In this document: piece by piece, positions 16,549 through 24,944 of the stretch
Layout of the letters: the number at the start of each line of letters is the position of its first letter
Numbering within the stretch: the first letter of the stretch is position 1
Notes under the pieces: model-generated
Databases searched by the model: none
What the model was told of the DNA's origin: nothing
Seen by the model: the letters and a program-made list of their open reading frames with translations, nothing else
Program-made: the position numbers and the translations under genes
Assembly: GCA_051439375.1 (NCBI GenBank)
Contig: JBFRWB010000015.1
Coordinates: forward strand, 8,863-72,862
Origin: JBGTGT01 sp051439375
GTDB lineage: Bacteria; Cyanobacteriota; Cyanobacteriia; Cyanobacteriales; Microcystaceae
Length of the DNA: 64,000 nt
Reading direction: 5' to 3'

Positions 16549-19500
16549 ATGACTAACGAAGAATTATTACAACACATTGAACAAGCAAAAAGAGAAGGTG
16601 TAACAAAACTTGATCTCAGCAATAATCAACTGAGTAAACTCCCTCCAGAAATTGCTCAACTCCCTCAACTTCAACAACTTGATCTCAGCAATAATCAACT
16701 GAGTAAACTCCCTCCAGAAATTGCTCAACTCTCTCAACTTCAACAACTTGATCTCAGCAATAATCAACTGAGTAAACTTTCCCCAGAAATTGCTCAACTC
16801 TCTCAACTTCAACAACTTGATCTCAGTAATAACCAACTGAGTGAACTTCCCCCAGAAATTGCTCAACTCTCTCAACTTCAAACACTCGATCTCAGCAATA
16901 ACCACTTTTCAGATTCACAAATTAGTTATTATCAAGCTATTATAAAAATTCATCGAGCAAAAACAGAAGGTGTAACATATCTTGATCTCAGTAATAACCA
17001 ACTGAGTGAACTTCCCCAAGAAATTGCTCAACTCTCTCAACTTCAACAACTTGATCTCAGTAATAACCAACTGAGTGAACTTCCCCCAATATTTGCTCAA
17101 CTCTCTCAACTTCAACAACTTGATCTCAGCAATAATCAACTGAGTAAACTCCCTCCAGAAATTGCTCAACTCCCTCAACTTCAAGGACTTTATCTCAGTA
17201 ATAACCAACTGAGTGAACTTCCCCCAATATTTGCTCAACTCTCTCAACTTCAACAACTTAATCTCAGCAATAGCAAACTGAGTGAACTTCCCCCAGAAAT
17301 TGCTCAACTCTCTCAACTTCAACAACTTGATCTCAGTAATAACCAACTGAGTGAACTTTCCCCAGAAATTGCTCAACTCTCTCAACTTCAAAGACTTTAT
17401 CTCAGCAATAGCAAACTGAGTGAACTTCCCCCAGAAATTGCTCAACTCTCTCAACTTCAACAACTTGATCTCAGTAATAACCAACTGAGTGAACTTCCCC
17501 CAGAAATTGCTCAACTCTCTCAACTTCAACAACTTGATCTCAGCAATAACCAACTGAGTGAACTTCCCCAAGAAATTGCTCAACTCTCTCAACTTCAAGG
17601 ACTTTATCTCAGTAATAACCAACTGAGAAAACTTCCCCAAGAATTTGCTCAACTCTCTCAACTTCAACAACTTGATCTCAGCAGTAACCATAACCACTTT
17701 TCAGATTCACGAATTAGTTATTATCAAGCTATTATAAAAATTAATCTAGCAGAAAAAAAAGGTGCAATATGTCTTGATCTCAGCAATAAACAACTGAGTG
17801 AACTTCCCCCGGAAATTGCTCAACTCTCTCGACTTCAAACACTTTATCTCGGCAATAACAAACTAAGTAAACTTCCCCCGGAAATTGCTCAACTCTCTCG
17901 ACTTCAGTATCTTGATCTCAGTAATAACAAACTTCCCATTCCCCCTGAAATTTTAGAAAAAACTAAACAACCACAATCCATTATTAACTATTATTTGTCA
18001 GAAACAAAACAACCCCTCCATGAAATAAAAATGCTCCTTGTCGGAGAAGGAGGAGTCGGTAAAACATCCTTAGTTAAACGTTTACTTGATCAAACCTATA
18101 ACCCCAAAGAAAATAAAACTGAAGGAATAAATATTCGTCCTTGGCCATTATCCGTTAACGAAAATACCATTAAAATTAACGTCTGGGACTTTGGGGGACA
18201 AGAAATAATGCACGCAACCCATCAATTCTTTTTAACCAAGCGTAGCATTTATATCCTAGTCCTTAACGCTAGAGCAGATGAAGAAGCAAACCGTATCGAA
18301 TATTGGTTAAAGATCATTGATAGCTTTAGTGATAACTCTCCTGTTATTGTTGTTCGCAATAAAATTGATCAAGGAGTCTTAGACTTAGACATTAAAGGAT
18401 TAAAACAAAAATATGAGAATATTATTACCTTTCTCGATACCTCTTGTGACACAGGAGACGGAATAGAAAAACTTCAACAAACTATTATCAAAACTATTGA
18501 AACCCTAGATCATGTTAATGACTTACTTCCCTTAAAATGGTTTAATATCAAACAGCAATTAGAACAATGCAAACAAGATAAGCTAGATTATATGCCTTAT
18601 AGTAAATATGTTGAACTCTGTCAAGCAGAAGAAATTACCGAAACAGATGATCAAAAAACCTTAATCTATTTACTCCATCATTTAGGAGTTGTCTTAAACT
18701 TCCAAGATGATCCCCGTTTAAGTAGCGAAAACGTTCTTAACCCCGAATGGGTAACCCAAGCAGTCTATACAATTATCAACGATCGCACCTTAATTCTAGA
18801 CCATCATGGCGCACTCCCCTACAGTGAATTAAACCGTCTTTTAGATCCCGCTTCCTATCCCTCAGAGAAACATATCTTTCTCATGGACATCATGAAAAAA
18901 TTTGAACTCTGTTTCACAATGGAAGAAGACAATAAATATCTTATCCCCGAAATTATTCCCAAACAAGAACCCGACACAGGAGAATGGAATAACTGTCTTA
19001 ACTTTCAATATCACTATCCTGTTTTACCCAATAGCATTATCTCTCGCTTTATTGTTAACGCAAATCAATACATCTCTAACAAAACCTATTGGCGTACAGG
19101 TGTTATCTTAAAGTATGGGACAGAAAATAATGAAAATAAAGCCAGAATTAAAGCAGACAAAGAAGACAGAATCATGTTTATCGCCATCAAAGGAAATGAA
19201 CCCACCCGAAGAGAATTATTAAGTATCATTCGCTCTCATTTTGAGAGGATACACAAAAGCTTACCCGGCCTTGTCCCTGATATTAGAGAATACATCGTTA
19301 AACCAGAAATTTCTGAAATCCCTATTTCCTATAACCACTTATTGCAACTCGAAGCGAAAGGAATACAAACTCATTTACCCGAAAACTACCCCGAAGAATT
19401 AAACGTTAGTGACTTACTCGATGGATACGAAGCTTCCTCACAGCGTCGTCAACGTCAACAAACCTTGAGCAAAGAAGGAACTAATTTTATCATCTACAAT

Positions 19501-19797
19501 GATATTAATAACTCTCAATCTAGCCAAATGGAAAATAAAAATATTAACCAATCTAATTCTGGTACAGGTGATAATGTGGGTGGGGATAAAATCACAACTA
19601 ACCTTAACTCAACTAATCCTATTCCCCCTGATGATACCGCAACCGATAAAAACACCCTTGCGCTTATCTTAAATACCCGTTGGGTACAAATTAGCACAGG
19701 AATAGCCATTCTATTATTTAGCGGAGGATATGTTATCAATAACTTTGATATTCAATTGACACCTAAACCTCCTGACACAACAGAAACCAGCCCTTGA
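16549..19797 (+). CDS. Roco protein: LRR array, Roc GTPase, COR, C-terminal transmembrane segment
   Basis: The protein has 1082 residues. Residues 1-475 hold about 19 leucine-rich repeats of 23 residues (consensus LQQLDLSNNQLSELPPEIAQ), in three blocks of five, eleven and three. Each block is opened by a helical cap such as IEQAKREGVTKLDLSNNQ. The Roc GTPase follows, with P-loop GEGGVGKTS (499-507), switch II WDFGGQE and guanine-specificity motif RNKID. A COR dimerisation domain occupies roughly 660-950. A polar linker containing GTGDNVGGDKI leads to one hydrophobic segment (WVQISTGIAILLFSGGYVI), so the C-terminus is probably membrane-anchored. Roco proteins are GTP-controlled signalling switches. 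The start codon is abutted by a dispersed repeat that forms its leader. Confidence 0.92.
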   Translation: MTNEELLQHIEQAKREGVTKLDLSNNQLSKLPPEIAQLPQLQQLDLSNNQLSKLPPEIAQLSQLQQLDLSNNQLSKLSPEIAQLSQLQQLDLSNNQLSELPPEIAQLSQLQTLDLSNNHFSDSQISYYQAIIKIHRAKTEGVTYLDLSNNQLSELPQEIAQLSQLQQLDLSNNQLSELPPIFAQLSQLQQLDLSNNQLSKLPPEIAQLPQLQGLYLSNNQLSELPPIFAQLSQLQQLNLSNSKLSELPPEIAQLSQLQQLDLSNNQLSELSPEIAQLSQLQRLYLSNSKLSELPPEIAQLSQLQQLDLSNNQLSELPPEIAQLSQLQQLDLSNNQLSELPQEIAQLSQLQGLYLSNNQLRKLPQEFAQLSQLQQLDLSSNHNHFSDSRISYYQAIIKINLAEKKGAICLDLSNKQLSELPPEIAQLSRLQTLYLGNNKLSKLPPEIAQLSRLQYLDLSNNKLPIPPEILEKTKQPQSIINYYLSETKQPLHEIKMLLVGEGGVGKTSLVKRLLDQTYNPKENKTEGINIRPWPLSVNENTIKINVWDFGGQEIMHATHQFFLTKRSIYILVLNARADEEANRIEYWLKIIDSFSDNSPVIVVRNKIDQGVLDLDIKGLKQKYENIITFLDTSCDTGDGIEKLQQTIIKTIETLDHVNDLLPLKWFNIKQQLEQCKQDKLDYMPYSKYVELCQAEEITETDDQKTLIYLLHHLGVVLNFQDDPRLSSENVLNPEWVTQAVYTIINDRTLILDHHGALPYSELNRLLDPASYPSEKHIFLMDIMKKFELCFTMEEDNKYLIPEIIPKQEPDTGEWNNCLNFQYHYPVLPNSIISRFIVNANQYISNKTYWRTGVILKYGTENNENKARIKADKEDRIMFIAIKGNEPTRRELLSIIRSHFERIHKSLPGLVPDIREYIVKPEISEIPISYNHLLQLEAKGIQTHLPENYPEELNVSDLLDGYEASSQRRQRQQTLSKEGTNFIIYNDINNSQSSQMENKNINQSNSGTGDNVGGDKITTNLNSTNPIPPDDTATDKNTLALILNTRWVQISTGIAILLFSGGYVINNFDIQLTPKPPDTTETSP
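16606..17946 (+). repeat. 69-bp tandem coding repeats (leucine-rich repeat array)
   Basis: The DNA encoding the leucine-rich repeats is itself nearly identical from unit to unit (for example cttgatctcagcaataatca and gaacttcccccagaaattgc recur). This implies recent amplification or gene conversion rather than ancient divergence. Two longer interruptions, at about 16907-16980 and 17695-17775, encode repeated caps and are also near-copies of each other. Confidence 0.9.
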
Positions 19798-19838
19798 ATG
19801 AAGTCGGAAGTATGAAGTTTAAAAAGAAGATTCCTCAT

Positions 19839-19860
19839 GATCCCCCTAACTCCCCTTAAA
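19839..19860. repeat. Fragment of C-rich element (gatccccctaactcccctt)
   Basis: This short string lies just after the Roco gene. It matches the C-rich palindromic element found inside the CHAT-STAND gene at 45530-45561. It lacks the G-rich right arm, so it is a half copy. Confidence 0.7.
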
Positions 19861-19878
19861 GAAGTCGGAAGTATGAAG

Positions 19879-19924
19879 CGGTGCGACCCGATGGGACGCT
19901 TAGTCCCGTTCGGAAAGCGCACCG
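19879..19924. repeat. REP-like hairpin flanked by gaagtcggaagt repeats
   Basis: The outer arms cggtgcg (19879-19885) and cgcaccg (19918-19924) enclose a second hairpin, gggac/gtccc (19893-19897 and 19903-19907). The structure is more GC-rich than its surroundings. The 12-mer gaagtcggaagt occurs three times around it (19800, 19861 and about 19927). The rest of the 348-base gap 19798-20145 holds no gene I can support. Confidence 0.75.
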
Positions 19925-20145
19925 AGGAAGTCGGAAGTTGAATTTATAGTTGAGAATTTTAACCGTCAACTAAAATTAAAAAGTGGGGGAATAATTAGGA
20001 AATTTGAGACATGGGAGTGCGAATATCTTACTCCGCTATAATAAAATGCTAAAGGTAAGAGAAGAGAAGAAGATTTATTTTTCTGAACCCCTGAACTTCT
20101 AAACCCCTGAACTCCTATTTTTAAAATTTAACTTACCAACTTATT

Positions 20146-20355
20146 ATGAAAATTTGGGTAAATGAACAGATAGATCCCTGTGGACTCGTATATTCTTGTA
20201 TTGCCACAGACAATGAACAAGCCGCCAAAGAATGCCATAATCAATGGTTAAATGACCTTAGTGAAGCGCAAAAAGCAGACGGATGGACAGCACAACTGCG
20301 AACTGTTGAATCATGGGATGAAGTGCCAGTGAATGCTTTAAAACTGAGCTATTAA
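20146..20355 (+). CDS. Small conserved-looking hypothetical protein, 69 residues
   Basis: The protein reads MKIWVNEQIDPCGLVYSC at the start and ends in VESWDEVPVNALKLSY; it is soluble and acidic with several Trp residues. The first AUG is used and the frame is intact. I do not recognise the family. It is followed 53 bases later by a very small membrane-protein gene on the same strand. Confidence 0.6.
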   Translation: MKIWVNEQIDPCGLVYSCIATDNEQAAKECHNQWLNDLSEAQKADGWTAQLRTVESWDEVPVNALKLSY

Positions 20356-20408
20356 AATGTTATCCTAACAAAGCATTAATCCAAATAATAGAGCTTTCCC
20401 TAAGACCT

Positions 20409-20567
20409 ATGGCCTTTATTCGTCAATATGTTGCCCCTTTATTCGCTGTCTTACTCTTCTTAGTCGCCTTAGTCGTTGTCAGCGTTCGTATCTTTTTACC
20501 ATCCGATTTAGCTGCACCTGCCCCCATTGAATCAACAGAAACCGTTAGTTATCAACCAAATAACTAA
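20409..20567 (+). CDS. Very small single-pass membrane protein, 52 residues
   Basis: ATG 20409 opens a 52-codon frame ending with TAA at 20565-20567. Residues 8-30 form one hydrophobic segment (VAPLFAVLLFLVALVVVSVR), followed by a short polar, proline-rich tail (PSDLAAPAPIESTETVSY). It resembles the many small single-helix proteins of cyanobacterial thylakoid or plasma membranes, but I cannot assign it. No strong ribosome binding site is visible, so the call rests on composition and position between two plus-strand genes. Confidence 0.5.
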   Translation: MAFIRQYVAPLFAVLLFLVALVVVSVRIFLPSDLAAPAPIESTETVSYQPNN

Positions 20568-20618
20568 TAACCGTTCAGAATTCATCATTAATCTATGTTT
20601 AAATGAAAATTCCCAGCA

Positions 20619-21083
20619 ATGCTTCCTGATATATATTGCTTACGCAGAGGATCATCCAGCGACAAAGCCTTACTCTTCAAATTACTAAATTTAGCCTATC
20701 AAGAACTTTTCCCCCAACAATCAGACTTTTCCCACCTCTCCAACACCGTCGATCGCTATTTTTCAGCCAAAACTCCCCTCTGGTGGGTGAGAATGCAAGA
20801 ATCTTCCCCAGAAACCTCACCCATTGCTGGGCTATGGGTTGGAAACGCCATTGATCAAGTAATCGGCGATCGCTATACTCACATCTTTCTTTTATACGTT
20901 AAACCCGCCTATCGTCGTCAAGGAATTGCCACAGCCTTACTCGAAAAAGCGCAAACATGGGCAATTAATCGAGGCGATCGTCAAATTGGCCTACAAGTAT
21001 TTGGCAACAATAAACCTGCCTTATCCTTATATCAAGGATTAGGGTTTCAACCCCAGTCTTTTTTCATGTTAAAAGAACTTTAA
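20619..21083 (+). CDS. GNAT family N-acetyltransferase
   Basis: The protein has 154 residues. The acetyl-CoA binding motif A is LLYVKPAYRRQGIATALLEKA (Q-x2-G-x-A type), and motif B is GLQVFGNNKPALSLYQGLGF, both characteristic of the GNAT fold. The substrate is unknown. It is convergent with the DUF4168 gene, five bases between stops. Confidence 0.88.
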   Translation: MLPDIYCLRRGSSSDKALLFKLLNLAYQELFPQQSDFSHLSNTVDRYFSAKTPLWWVRMQESSPETSPIAGLWVGNAIDQVIGDRYTHIFLLYVKPAYRRQGIATALLEKAQTWAINRGDRQIGLQVFGNNKPALSLYQGLGFQPQSFFMLKEL

Positions 21084-21087
21084 CTTA

Positions 21088-21573
21088 TCAACGTTGTTGT
21101 CGCTGTATCCGAATCATCGCATTATGAACCCTTCGTTTTAACGCTTGATCCGAACGAACTCGATTAGTCAGATCGTTAAACTGACGCACCGTTAACCCAC
21201 TATTCTGCACAATAGACTTAGACTTATTGCAATAATTAACAGCTATTTTTTGTGCATCTCTCGGTAATTCTTTAAAAGAATTTGGCTTATTACAAATAAT
21301 ATTAGGAGGGTTGCGTCCAATAATCTCTTGAATTTGTTGATAGGCGGTTTGACGTAGGGTTTCAATTTCCAAAACCGCCTTCGCATATTTTTCAATTTGC
21401 GCCTCATTAAAGTCTTGGGTATAGGCCGAAAAACCAAAGGATAATTGAAGGGGATGTCGTGAAAATTCAGGAATTGTTCCACCGACAACTCCCATCACTG
21501 CTAAGAGACTCGCCATTAACGAACGAATAAAGGTTTGTTTTAGAAAAGATGGGAATCTGTAAATATTCACCAT
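21088..21573 (-). CDS. DUF4168 secreted or membrane-anchored protein
   Basis: I chose the ATG at 21573 (MVNIYRFPSFLKQTF), giving 161 residues, because it places a hydrophobic export segment (SLMASLLAVMGVVGGTIP) near the N-terminus; the frame is open 70 codons further upstream without other support. The mature part (FNEAQIEKYAKAVLEIETLRQTAYQQIQ and later LTVRQFNDLTNRVRSDQALKRRV) fits DUF4168, a helical extracytoplasmic family frequent in cyanobacteria, of unknown function. Two Cys residues (ICNKP and NYCNK) could form a disulfide. Confidence 0.8.
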   Translation of the reverse strand: MVNIYRFPSFLKQTFIRSLMASLLAVMGVVGGTIPEFSRHPLQLSFGFSAYTQDFNEAQIEKYAKAVLEIETLRQTAYQQIQEIIGRNPPNIICNKPNSFKELPRDAQKIAVNYCNKSKSIVQNSGLTVRQFNDLTNRVRSDQALKRRVHNAMIRIQRQQR

Positions 21574-21871
21574 GGGTGTTTGTCGCCCAATACCTAATAA
21601 TAAGGAAATTAACTGTAAATTTCTCTTTTTTGTTTGAACTATTTTCTTCTTGAGATGTTCCTGAGAGGGAGGGCAATTTCCAGACTTTTTTGCTAAAAAT
21701 GGATAATTACTCTTGTGATAGGAATAAATGGTACTTTGTTCCTTGGATCTAATTAAATTGCCACTAATCATAAAAATTATCAAAATAAAGTTATAAGGTT
21801 AATATTCGGGGAAAATATGAAAAATAATAGGATAGAAGATTATTTTTGACCCAGTTTAAATGTATCTTAGC

Positions 21872-22372
21872 CTATGAGCCATCGCTCAAAGCTTGCAAGC
21901 GAAAGAGAGCTATTGTATTAATTTCTCTGAGGGCTTGCTGTCTTTCTTCCTCAACCGTATTCTCCAATCTTAGTTCAAACGCATTTAAGATGGTAGCCTT
22001 AGTATGGTTTTTAACTGCTATGATAAAGGGAAATCCGAATTTCTGTTTATAGGCTTGGTTAAGTCTTTGGAAACGGTTATATTCTGCTTCTGTTAAGCGA
22101 TTTAACCCTACCCCTGCTTGTTCTTGCACTGATGCGTCAGCCATTCTTGCTTTACTTCCCAAATCAGGATGAGCGCAGATCAAGGCTAATTGTTCAGCCT
22201 GAGCCATTTGCTCAACAATCGCTATCATAGCTTGATACAAGTCTTCTAGACTTTGAAACGGTCTTTTACACCAAGCTTTTGACGCAATATCAGGAGTATC
22301 CTCAAAAATTGCCCCTAATGTCTCTGTAAACTCATCTTGACTCATTTGGTTAAGGTTATAAAGGGAAATCAT
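21872..22372 (-). CDS. uraD: OHCU decarboxylase (ureide pathway)
   Basis: The protein has 166 residues, the usual family length. The active-site His lies in ICAHPDLGSKARMA, and the segments QEQAGVGLNRLTEAEYNRFQRLNQAYKQKFGFPFI and EINTIALFRL are hallmarks of 2-oxo-4-hydroxy-4-carboxy-5-ureidoimidazoline decarboxylase. This enzyme gives S-allantoin in urate breakdown. Urate oxidase, hydroxyisourate hydrolase and allantoinase genes are not in this window. The gene stands alone on the minus strand. Confidence 0.93.
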   Translation of the reverse strand: MISLYNLNQMSQDEFTETLGAIFEDTPDIASKAWCKRPFQSLEDLYQAMIAIVEQMAQAEQLALICAHPDLGSKARMADASVQEQAGVGLNRLTEAEYNRFQRLNQAYKQKFGFPFIIAVKNHTKATILNAFELRLENTVEEERQQALREINTIALFRLQALSDGS

Positions 22373-22694
22373 CGGTATCAGGTAGAAGCAGTGAACAGTA
22401 AACAGTAAACAGTTGGCAATTGTTGATAGAATAAGGACTTTGTAGGTTTCTCATCATCCTAACCAACCCTTTCTTTGCTATAGAAGCAGTGAACAGTAAA
22501 CAATATCAGCCGTAAGCTTTCCTAGATTTTAGATGACTTTAGCCATTTTGGGGCGATCGCAATAACTAAATCAGAAAATTACCAGAAATAAAAGAAGAGA
22601 ATTGTCACAAAATTTTATAGCGTCGGGGATAAAAACAAGGCTAGAACCTGTAAACTATTAATCAAGGTTCTACACTATCGGATCATAATTAATC
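22373..22694. repeat. Intergenic region with agaagcagtgaacagtaaac repeats
   Basis: The string gaagcagtgaacagtaaaca occurs at about 22385 and 22485, with a further short cagtaaacagt tandem. Similar strings appear near 60020 and 61260. No gene is supported here. The leader of the Nif11-repeat gene must lie in the last 100 bases. Confidence 0.7.
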
Positions 22695-24284
22695 ATGAGT
22701 AAAAAGAGTGTTTTTCAATTCATGCGCCAAACCAAATTAGATAAGGCATTGCGACAACAGGTAAGACAATTATTAGGAACAGGAGATGGCGATATCAGCG
22801 ATGCAGTTGAGCTAGATAACAATGAAATTGTCAAGTTGAAAGGAGAGGCTGCCTTAAGTATTACTCAACTCGCTCAAACAAAAGCATTTAACTTTTCACC
22901 ACAAGAACTAATTACGGTTATACAAGCCTTTGAACGTAACAAATTAGGGCAAATAACTGAGTTAGAATTATTTGACTATTTACAACTGGCTGATGTTGAA
23001 ACCGAGTCTTTAGAAGCGCAAATTATTGAAATTACTTACAGAGGGCAAGTTTATCAAAAAGTCATCAAACAAGCCCCAACGTCTAGAGTGATGATTAATC
23101 ATAGGGCAGAAGTTGTTCAATTTATGTCCAAAAGCGCACAAGACCCAAAATTGCAGCAACAATTAAAAACAATTATTGGACTTGGAGATGGAAATATTAG
23201 TAGTTCCATCGATTTAGATGCCGCCGAAGCAGCCAGTTTAAAAAGTATTAGTGGCTATCAAGTTTCTCAACTGGCTCGTCACTATCATTTTGAATTTTCC
23301 AAACAAGATTTAATCGATGTTGTCGAAATTTTTCAGCGTCGTCGCAAAGGAAAAATATCAGATCAAGAATTTTTTAAAGAGTTAGGAGTGCCTCCTGATG
23401 CGTTAGCCTTTCTCTCCACCCAAAAAGTTGTTCGATTAGTATTTAAAGGAAATGCTTATAAAAAACTGATGGGTGAATCACGAGACAAACTCCAACAGAT
23501 AAATCCTAAAATTGCTGTTATGCAGTTTATGGAAAAAAGCGATCAAAATGAAATCTTACAACAGGAATTAGAGACAATCATTGGGGTAGGTGATGGCAAC
23601 ATTAGTAGGGCAACTGAGTTAGATCCAAGCGAAGCAGAAGCCTTAAAAGGAGAAAGAGGCGCACAATTAACCCAATTTGCTAATCGCCAAGGATTCACTT
23701 TTTCTCAGCAGGATCTAGTCGATGTTATTAATGCTTTTGAAGGACTGCGCTTAGGAACATTGTCCCAAGCAGACTTTCATAAAAACGTCGGATTACCCAC
23801 AGAAGACAATATAACCCTTGCTCCTCAAGAAATTCAAAAATACATCTATCGTGGACAAACTTATCACAAAATTGATGGAATATTAATTTCCTTTGATGAA
23901 CTGGAAGAAAGCACCGTTAAACACTCGCCTAAAATGCAAGTGATTGAATTTATGGAAGCTACCGCAAAAGATACCACCTTAAAACAGAAATTAAAGCAAT
24001 TGTTAGGGGTAGGAGATGGAGATATTAGCAGTGTTGCCCAATTAGATAGTCAAGAAATTAAAGTAATTAAAGAAGACAAAAGTAACGAAGTTCAAGCGAT
24101 CGCAGTACAAAATGGATTTAATTTTTCCGTAGTCGATTTAGTTGAAGTAATCGCTGTCTTTGAACGACATCAAATCGGTGAGATTTCAGAAGCACAATTA
24201 TTCAACTCTTTAGGCCTATCCAAGCAGAAAACTGGCTTTTTAGACCAAGTGATGGACATCCTAAGCAGTAAGTTGAGTAAATAA
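22695..24284 (+). CDS. Protein with four Nif11-like domains linked by DUF4278-like motifs
   Basis: The protein has 529 residues without signal peptide or membrane segment. Four repeats of about 95 residues (roughly 5-98, 139-233, 275-368 and 419-510) share V-x-FM-x...L-x-Q-x-L and F-x-FS-x2-DLxxVIxxFER. This is the pattern of Nif11-type domains, best known as leader peptides of ribosomal natural products. Each contains an inserted loop of the form GxGDGxIS. Between repeats lie YRGQVY, FKGNAY and YRGQTY, which resemble the DUF4278 motif. There is no core peptide or modification enzyme nearby, so a precursor role is unlikely; a protein-binding scaffold is an inference. The frame is intact. Confidence 0.75.
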   Translation: MSKKSVFQFMRQTKLDKALRQQVRQLLGTGDGDISDAVELDNNEIVKLKGEAALSITQLAQTKAFNFSPQELITVIQAFERNKLGQITELELFDYLQLADVETESLEAQIIEITYRGQVYQKVIKQAPTSRVMINHRAEVVQFMSKSAQDPKLQQQLKTIIGLGDGNISSSIDLDAAEAASLKSISGYQVSQLARHYHFEFSKQDLIDVVEIFQRRRKGKISDQEFFKELGVPPDALAFLSTQKVVRLVFKGNAYKKLMGESRDKLQQINPKIAVMQFMEKSDQNEILQQELETIIGVGDGNISRATELDPSEAEALKGERGAQLTQFANRQGFTFSQQDLVDVINAFEGLRLGTLSQADFHKNVGLPTEDNITLAPQEIQKYIYRGQTYHKIDGILISFDELEESTVKHSPKMQVIEFMEATAKDTTLKQKLKQLLGVGDGDISSVAQLDSQEIKVIKEDKSNEVQAIAVQNGFNFSVVDLVEVIAVFERHQIGEISEAQLFNSLGLSKQKTGFLDQVMDILSSKLSK

Positions 24285-24427
24285 TTATTAATTATGAAGT
24301 TTACAAGCGAAGAATTATTAGCTATCGTCTTACCCCCAATCGATGTTTAACAAAAATGCTAAGATAAAGTCTGGCAAAATCGGTAATTAATTCCCTTTGT
24401 CGAAAATAGTGTTTGGAGTGAGTTACA

Positions 24428-24907
24428 ATGAAAAACGTTTTGACCCTTCTCGCCTTGTGTGTATCCTTAACTGGCGTTGCAGCCTCTGTCTTACGGGAAG
24501 AAATGAGATGTTATTTAGGATTAGCTTCTCAAGGCTGTCCCACTTCAGAAAAACCAACCCTTCCCCTCTCTTTACCCCAAAAAAGCAATTTAGAAGACTT
24601 AAAGCCCAGTAAATCCTTAAGTCAACCGAAAGCCATTGAGCCTTCCCCTAAAGAGCCTAAAGAGCCTATTCTCTCTAAACCGAAGGAAACCATATCTTCC
24701 CCAGATTCAAAAGACTCTTCCCGTGATATGCCTTCTCAGCCCGTTGAAGCAGTACAAAAATTAGACCCTAATCCTCCCCTTCGAGAGCTACCTGTTTCTG
24801 TTGAGGCACTCAGAAAAAGAGACTTAGAAACGTCAAAAACCCCCGAAACAGAAGCCACAGAATCAGGAATTCCCCTTTCTGTCGAACCTTATGAGTCATC
24901 TCCCTAA
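24428..24907 (+). CDS. Small exported proline/serine/glutamate-rich protein
   Basis: The protein has 159 residues. It begins with a hydrophobic export segment (MKNVLTLLALCVSLTGVAASV), then a short part with two Cys (MRCYLGLASQGC), then a low-complexity tail rich in Pro, Lys, Glu and Ser (KEPKEPILSKPKETISSP). A ribosome binding site (ggagtgag) precedes the ATG. The family is not recognised. The recombinase-family gene follows 37 bases later on the same strand. Confidence 0.65.
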   Translation: MKNVLTLLALCVSLTGVAASVLREEMRCYLGLASQGCPTSEKPTLPLSLPQKSNLEDLKPSKSLSQPKAIEPSPKEPKEPILSKPKETISSPDSKDSSRDMPSQPVEAVQKLDPNPPLRELPVSVEALRKRDLETSKTPETEATESGIPLSVEPYESSP

Positions 24908-24944
24908 GCTGTTCATCTTCTAAAAACTATAATTCTAAAAATGG

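Noticed and set aside
16567..17697. Long open frames on the minus strand opposite the LRR-coding region
   Set aside because: They are by-products of the 69-base repeat, whose complement lacks stop codons; the predicted proteins are repetitive and have no domain pattern.
22779..24060. GxGDGxIS loops in the Nif11-like repeats considered as EF-hands or dockerin-type calcium sites
   Set aside because: The spacing of acidic residues does not fit the 12-residue EF-hand loop; the resemblance is limited to DGxIS.
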